Assembly: GCF_003026455.1 (NCBI RefSeq)
Contig: NZ_PYMB01000003.1
Span: 186,001 to 250,000 of the forward strand
Direction: 5' to 3'
Source: Photobacterium rosenbergii
GTDB lineage: Bacteria; Pseudomonadota; Gammaproteobacteria; Enterobacterales; Vibrionaceae
DNA length: 64,000 nucleotides
The notes under the pieces are model-generated. The model was not told the DNA's origin. It saw only the letters and a program-made list of their open reading frames with translations, and searched no databases. The position numbers and the translations under genes were made by a program. This document shows, in pieces, positions 59,921 to 64,000 of this stretch (position 1 is its first letter; every line of letters begins with the position of its first letter).

Positions 59921-61119
59921 GGAGTTCTTTTCACACTTATGTTGCGGTGAATTATAACTGAAAACCCCGTAAATACCTTGTCATAAAAGGCGTTTACTTA
60001 GCTATTTAGCTAAAAAAACAGCAGTCAAATGCCTGTAATGCCACATTACCGTTTCCTAAAGGCGAACACCTTGGCTTTTCAAGAGCGCCCAGAGTTTCCA
60101 TGTGTAAACAATCAACAAAATCAAATTGTGCACAGCTGTAAACAACCGATCAAATTTAACCCACCATCACACACCAATGCATTGTTTACATCAAGAAACA
60201 AAAACAACAAAACAAGCAAAATCAATATCTTAATCCCAGGCCATAACATAAAAACTCCAGCAATCAGTATGCACTCGCTTACCTCACACCCCATTTAAAC
60301 TAAGTACCAAGGAAAGGAACACATCTAACGCCCCTATAATTTCCCAAATGGAAATAGTAATTGTTGGGACTTAACCTCCATCACAGGTATCATTAAATAC
60401 CACTGTAAATAAATTACAGAAAGGCGGAAAATGAGGAATTTACTGATTAAGCACTGTGTTTTCAGGTGCAAAATTATGGTGTTTTTTTATGCAAAGACCG
60501 CAAAATGAGGCAGAAAAAAAGTGATAAAAAGTTAAAATAATTAGACCCACATCACTTGCAATGGCGCTTTATTAAACAAAAAAATTAAGAAAAACGTCGC
60601 TTTTGTCCTTGAACCGCATCTCATTCCCTATTGAGCTTGCTCCCAGATTTAGAAATTTCCTGCAAGGATCTCGACAAAGAACAATCTTTATTGCTGATTT
60701 AATCACCTATCCAATACCATCTTCAATCTGTCTGAGTAAACCAGGTTCCAGCAGCGAATAAGAGACAATCTGAAATAGCCTGCTGATAATCAAAAGGCGT
60801 AATATGGCAAAAGGTATATTAGTACCAGCTCTACGAAATACTCTGCTGGCCATGACGCTACTAGGGAGAATAAGAACGCATTGGAGAGAACTAGTGAAGG
60901 TAACAAGAAAAATTACAGCACTCTTAAAGTGCCTCTGGGACAAGGAATCAGAAGAATTACAGATATAATGGCGACAGCGAACTAACGCTTTAAGACATCA
61001 ACAAATCTACAGAATAAGAAAGAAGTGATAGAACAATAAAGATAATGGAATTTAGAGTGCAGAGAAATGCGCTGTAAAACAGCTACTAGCGCTATTCAGC
61101 GCCATAAATTTCCATTTCT
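59921..61119. other. 1.2-kb AT-rich intergenic region
   Basis: A long gap between rlmKL and zapC with very A/T-rich plus-strand runs. Frames at 60029-60298 (plus) and 60707-60943 (minus) lack ribosome-binding sites and protein-like composition. Only one small ORF (60804-60968) has support and is listed separately. The region may hold unrecognised regulatory RNA or mobile remnants; I see no strong hairpin beyond local A/T repeats. Confidence 0.45.
60804..60968 (+). CDS. Candidate small protein (54 aa)
   Basis: A 54-residue ORF (starts MAKGILVPALRNTLLAM) with AAAGGCG 4-6 bases before the ATG. The product is amphipathic with basic and Leu-rich helices and ends in an acidic tail (DKESEELQI). No family is recognised. 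It is the only ORF in the long rlmKL-zapC gap with a plausible translation signal. Confidence 0.35.
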   Translation: MAKGILVPALRNTLLAMTLLGRIRTHWRELVKVTRKITALLKCLWDKESEELQI

Positions 61120-61665
61120 CTAACCAACAAGGGCAAGCGTGATAGGCGCTTCTACAGCCCCTTCATAAGCCGTCATTCGATCGTTCATGACCTTAATGGT
61201 TTCACAGAAAGACATCTCTTTAGCAGCATTGAGTTGCAACGAGTCAGTATCAGCCATCATGCAAAGGCTAGCAGTGCCACTGTTTTCAATAATTAGGAAC
61301 TGGCCTTCACCAAGGTCGGTATTTAGAGTGACAATGTCACCTAATTGAGGTGAATGGTCACCACTTTGCTGGTTAAAGAACCAACTTTTTGGCATTAGGG
61401 GCTTGTGGAAGCGACTTGCAGCAACAGCATTAAGGGCAAGTTCTGCTTTTCGCGGAGCAGAAAGCTCCAGAATGGACATCCCTTCGAGGAAGGATTGATA
61501 GGCAGATGCATCGTCAACCGTGAACGTTGAACGAGCAAAGGCACAAGGAATTAAGTTTTTAGTAGGAACAGCTACCCGGAAAACCATGTCGTCCCCAAGG
61601 TCCAACATTAGAGCATCGTACTTCTGGTCGTAATACCACATCCATGAGTTATTGGGTTTCAACAT
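61120..61665 (-). CDS. zapC: Cell division protein ZapC
   Basis: A 181-residue protein beginning MLKPNNSWMWYYD, characteristic of ZapC, a cytoplasmic FtsZ-bundling factor that stabilises the Z-ring. Length and place directly downstream of pyrD agree with E. coli. GGAGCG lies before the ATG. The gene contains a perfect matS site. Confidence 0.93.
   Translation of the reverse strand: MLKPNNSWMWYYDQKYDALMLDLGDDMVFRVAVPTKNLIPCAFARSTFTVDDASAYQSFLEGMSILELSAPRKAELALNAVAASRFHKPLMPKSWFFNQQSGDHSPQLGDIVTLNTDLGEGQFLIIENSGTASLCMMADTDSLQLNAAKEMSFCETIKVMNDRMTAYEGAVEAPITLALVG
61328..61340. promoter_or_regulatory. matS site (MatP binding)
   Basis: GTGACAATGTCAC matches the matS consensus GTGACRNYGTCAC exactly and lies inside zapC. 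Confidence 0.88.
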
Positions 61666-61854
61666 AAGTACCGCTCCATATCCGTAGTCCGTTACAAAGC
61701 TTATCCACTACAACAAAGAAAACTTTAGAGCAAATTCTACTGCCCTATTTGCAAATAAAAAGAGGAAGGAAAATGGGATTTTCAGTATAAAAAAACTGAA
61801 AGTTTGACAATATTGCTATTGATAAGGTGCCCGTCATGAAATCGACATAAAAAA

Positions 61855-61884
61855 AGTGCCTGCAAAAATACTCCTGCAGGCACT
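61855..61884 (-). terminator. Terminator of pyrD
   Basis: A 10-bp stem AGTGCCTGCA / TGCAGGCACT with a 10-nt loop; in the minus direction a run of seven T follows. Confidence 0.93.
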
Positions 61885-61920
61885 CAGTATCATATGTCTT
61901 TCTTTAGTTACTTCACTTGC

Positions 61921-62931
61921 TTAGATATTAGTGACGATATCTTTTACAAGTTTAGGGCCGTGGTAGATGAAACCAGAGTAAATCTGTACCAAACTAGCCC
62001 CTGCTGCCATCTTTTCACGTGCAGATACGGCTGAATCAATACCGCCCACACCGATAATTGGCAATGCGCCATCTAATTCTTCCGCCAGCATTCGAATGAC
62101 TTCGGTACTGCGGTTCTGTAGTGGACGACCGCTTAGGCCACCAGCCTCATCGCAATGCGGCATGTCTTTTACCAGAGAGCGATCCAACGTGGTGTTCGTA
62201 GCAATAACACCATCGATGTTATTTTTGATCAATGACTCAGCGATCTGCTTGATCTCATGATCTTCTAGATCCGGCGCGATCTTTAACGTTAGAGGTACAT
62301 ACTTGCCGTGTTTTTCAGCCAGCTCTTTCTGCTTCTCTTTTAGTTGAGCAAGCAGATCATCTAACATTTCACCGTACTGAAGTGTACGTAGACCTGGAGT
62401 ATTCGGCGAAGAGATGTTTACCGTGATATAGCCAGCATGCTCATATACCTTATCCATACAGATAAGGTAATCTTCTGCGCCCTTCTCAATCGGCGTGTCT
62501 TTGTTCTTGCCGATGTTGATTCCGATAACGCCGTCGTATTTGGCTTTCTTTACATTCTCAACCAGGTTATCTACACCCAGGTTGTTGAACCCAAAGCGGT
62601 TAATAATGCCTTCAGCAGGAATAACACGGAACAGACGAGGCTTATCGTTACCTGGTTGTGGTCGTGGAGTTACGGTTCCAACTTCTACAAAACCGAAACC
62701 CATCGCGCCAAATGCTTCAATACATTCGCCGTTTTTATCAAGGCCAGCAGCTAGACCAACAGGGTTTTTGAATTTGATACCCATCACTTCAACAGGACGA
62801 TCAGGAACGTGTTGGCGATAGAAAAGATCAAGAGGAGTGCCAGTAAAGCGAGAAAAGTTCTGAATAGCTAGATCGTGCGCTTTTTCTGCATCAAGCTTGA
62901 AAATAGCGGATCGAGCGAGGCGGTAAAGCAT
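61921..62931 (-). CDS. pyrD: Dihydroorotate dehydrogenase (quinone), class 2
   Basis: A 336-residue flavoenzyme, identical in length to E. coli PyrD. It oxidises dihydroorotate to orotate with quinone on the inner membrane. The N-terminal amphipathic helix ([20 protein letters not shown]) binds the membrane; FMN and substrate motifs include [22 protein letters not shown] with the class-2 active-site Ser, and [20 protein letters not shown] perfect GGAGGT lies before the ATG. Confidence 0.96.
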   Translation of the reverse strand: MLYRLARSAIFKLDAEKAHDLAIQNFSRFTGTPLDLFYRQHVPDRPVEVMGIKFKNPVGLAAGLDKNGECIEAFGAMGFGFVEVGTVTPRPQPGNDKPRLFRVIPAEGIINRFGFNNLGVDNLVENVKKAKYDGVIGINIGKNKDTPIEKGAEDYLICMDKVYEHAGYITVNISSPNTPGLRTLQYGEMLDDLLAQLKEKQKELAEKHGKYVPLTLKIAPDLEDHEIKQIAESLIKNNIDGVIATNTTLDRSLVKDMPHCDEAGGLSGRPLQNRSTEVIRMLAEELDGALPIIGVGGIDSAVSAREKMAAGASLVQIYSGFIYHGPKLVKDIVTNI

Positions 62932-63126
62932 TGTACCTCCTAATAAAAGCCCCGTATAAACGGGAGGATATTATTCACACTTTGCCGCATTATTTCAATC
63001 ACTAATTTCAGTTTATATTGAAAAAATCCCCCTATCCCCTTAAATATACGGTTAGATAGTTGAAATAGTTACTTTTATTTCCCACCCCAAAAAGCAAACG
63101 TTTATATCGTGTCGTTCAAGGCAGAA

Positions 63127-63157
63127 AAAAGCCACCATTTCAGCAATGGTGGCTTTT
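63127..63157 (-). terminator. Terminator downstream of gdh
   Basis: A 13-bp stem AAAAGCCACCATT / AATGGTGGCTTTT with a 5-nt loop, 68 bp past the gdh stop codon. The 62932-63224 gap holds no other gene; a weaker hairpin AAGCCCT / AGGGCTT lies at about 63181-63212. Confidence 0.85.
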
Positions 63158-63224
63158 ACATCTTAATATCATGAAATTTAAAGCCCTAATATAAATATTA
63201 TTACCATAGGGCTTATTTTCAGCA

Positions 63225-64000
63225 TTATGCTACTGTTTGGCAGTTCAAATTCAACAACATAAGCTCACGAAGTGCTACAGAGAACTTGGCAAATTCATGG
63301 GTAGTTCCCACCTTGAACTCTGCCAACACTGTATTCCAACGTTGAATTGCTGACTTATGCTCATCCATCCAGTTTTCAATCAAGCTTTCTGCGTCTGGTG
63401 CCTCTAGCCCACTACTGATTACCGCGAGTGTTAACTGGCGTTGCTGCCAATCCAGATCTTCACGGAACGATGCTCGGGCAAGTGCCTGCCAATGGTTCTC
63501 TACCGGCTGGTTATGTACCTGCTTGAGGAACCAGTGCAGTGACAGATCTGCCCCGACAACGAAGTAAACACGGGAGATGAAATCAAGATCCTGATCAGAA
63601 TCCGTTGCAATCTGTGCGATGTCCATCGCCGAGTACAGGCTGCTTAAGCGAGCAATATTATGTGCCAGATCATCAGGGATCCCCTGATTAATCATCACAT
63701 CTGCCTGTTCGTTGTGCTCCTGCACCTCTTCTGTTACAAGGTAACGTTCGAGGTTTTCGCGCAGCTTGTTCACAATTGGCTGGTAGAAGGCAATCAACTG
63801 CTCGATGCCCAGTTTTCTATCACGGTTACGCAAGATCCAACGTGTCGCCCGGCGTAGCATCCGGCGGCAACGGTAGAGCACTTCATACTGTACTTCTGCA
63901 GGGATAACGTTATCCAAAGCTCGAACTTGATCAAAGTACTGCTCGAAGTTGAAGACTTCACGCCCTACCGAGTATGCAGATGAAATCTCTGCAACCGTCG
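63225..64000 (-). CDS. NAD-specific glutamate dehydrogenase, C-terminal part
   Basis: The frame is open to the window edge, so only the last 258 or so residues of a large protein are seen. The residues (EVFNFEQYFDQVRALDNVIPAEVQYEVLYRCRRML is interrupted here only for length) match the C-terminal domain of the about 180-kDa NAD-glutamate dehydrogenase (GdhB/YP-type) that lies upstream of pyrD in Vibrio. That enzyme interconverts glutamate and 2-oxoglutarate. A Met within the visible part is not the start. Confidence 0.85.
   Translation of the reverse strand, partial: TVAEISSAYSVGREVFNFEQYFDQVRALDNVIPAEVQYEVLYRCRRMLRRATRWILRNRDRKLGIEQLIAFYQPIVNKLRENLERYLVTEEVQEHNEQADVMINQGIPDDLAHNIARLSSLYSAMDIAQIATDSDQDLDFISRVYFVVGADLSLHWFLKQVHNQPVENHWQALARASFREDLDWQQRQLTLAVISSGLEAPDAESLIENWMDEHKSAIQRWNTVLAEFKVGTTHEFAKFSVALRELMLLNLNCQTVA

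Noticed and set aside
60029..60298. 89-codon plus-strand frame in the rlmKL-zapC gap
   Set aside because: Low-complexity Asn/Lys/His-rich composition and no ribosome-binding site.
60707..60943. 78-codon minus-strand frame opposite the small ORF
   Set aside because: No translation signal; it overlaps the better-supported plus-strand 54-codon ORF.

Overview
The window looks like the replication-terminus region of chromosome I of a Vibrionaceae member (Vibrio or Photobacterium-type; genus not resolved by eye). Reasons: gene order fits the Vibrionaceae terminus (ttcA, uspE, fnr, cco cluster, FIST protein plus hybrid kinase, dif; then matP, lonH, fabA, rmf, DUF3466, uup, rlmKL, zapC, pyrD, gdh), a near-canonical Vibrio dif1 site is present, and two perfect matS sites flank the matP gene. 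No rRNA, tRNA or CRISPR array was seen.

Layout. 1-6.7 kb: a membrane protein / glucosaminidase lipoprotein / DUF2987 operon, pepT, a Xre-RES toxin-antitoxin pair with a palindromic operator, and small unknown genes. 6.7-14.4 kb: M32 carboxypeptidase, PBP5-type D,D-carboxypeptidase, ttcA, an AT-rich patch of unknown small genes, a LysR regulator and two small secreted proteins. 14.5-23.6 kb: uspE, fnr (with a candidate FNR box in its own promoter) and a cbb3 oxidase cluster (ccoNOQP-ccoHIS plus a SafE-type membrane protein), including the short ccoQ. 23.9-28.8 kb: a divergent FixH-like membrane protein, an SDR enzyme and a NosP/NahK-type FIST sensor plus hybrid histidine kinase.

29.0-40.1 kb: a filamentous (inovirus) prophage integrated at dif and bounded by dif-like sites (29027-29054 and 40058-40086). 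It carries a repressor with two matching operators, an RstA-type replication initiator, an ssDNA-binding-like protein, coat genes (pVIII, small minor coat candidates, pIII, pVI), the pI/Zot assembly ATPase and a pIV-like protein that keeps only the secretin N-domain. An AT-rich cargo of about 3.5 kb follows: a two-TM coiled-coil protein and a NACHT NTPase resembling bacterial NLR-type anti-phage proteins. This is the most interesting part of the window.

40.1-49.8 kb: a decayed IS transposase, unknown genes, a QorB-like oxidoreductase, and a locus with an outer-membrane barrel, two exported alpha/beta-barrel-type proteins, a ToxR/ToxS-like (VtrA/VtrC-like) membrane regulator pair and a stand-alone receiver. 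A shared 15-bp motif lies upstream of the barrel and receiver genes. A PilZ protein, a thioesterase, a PPC-domain protein and a DUF3634 protein follow. 49.9-64 kb: conserved core genes from matP to the 3' part of the large NAD-glutamate dehydrogenase gene, which runs off the window edge.
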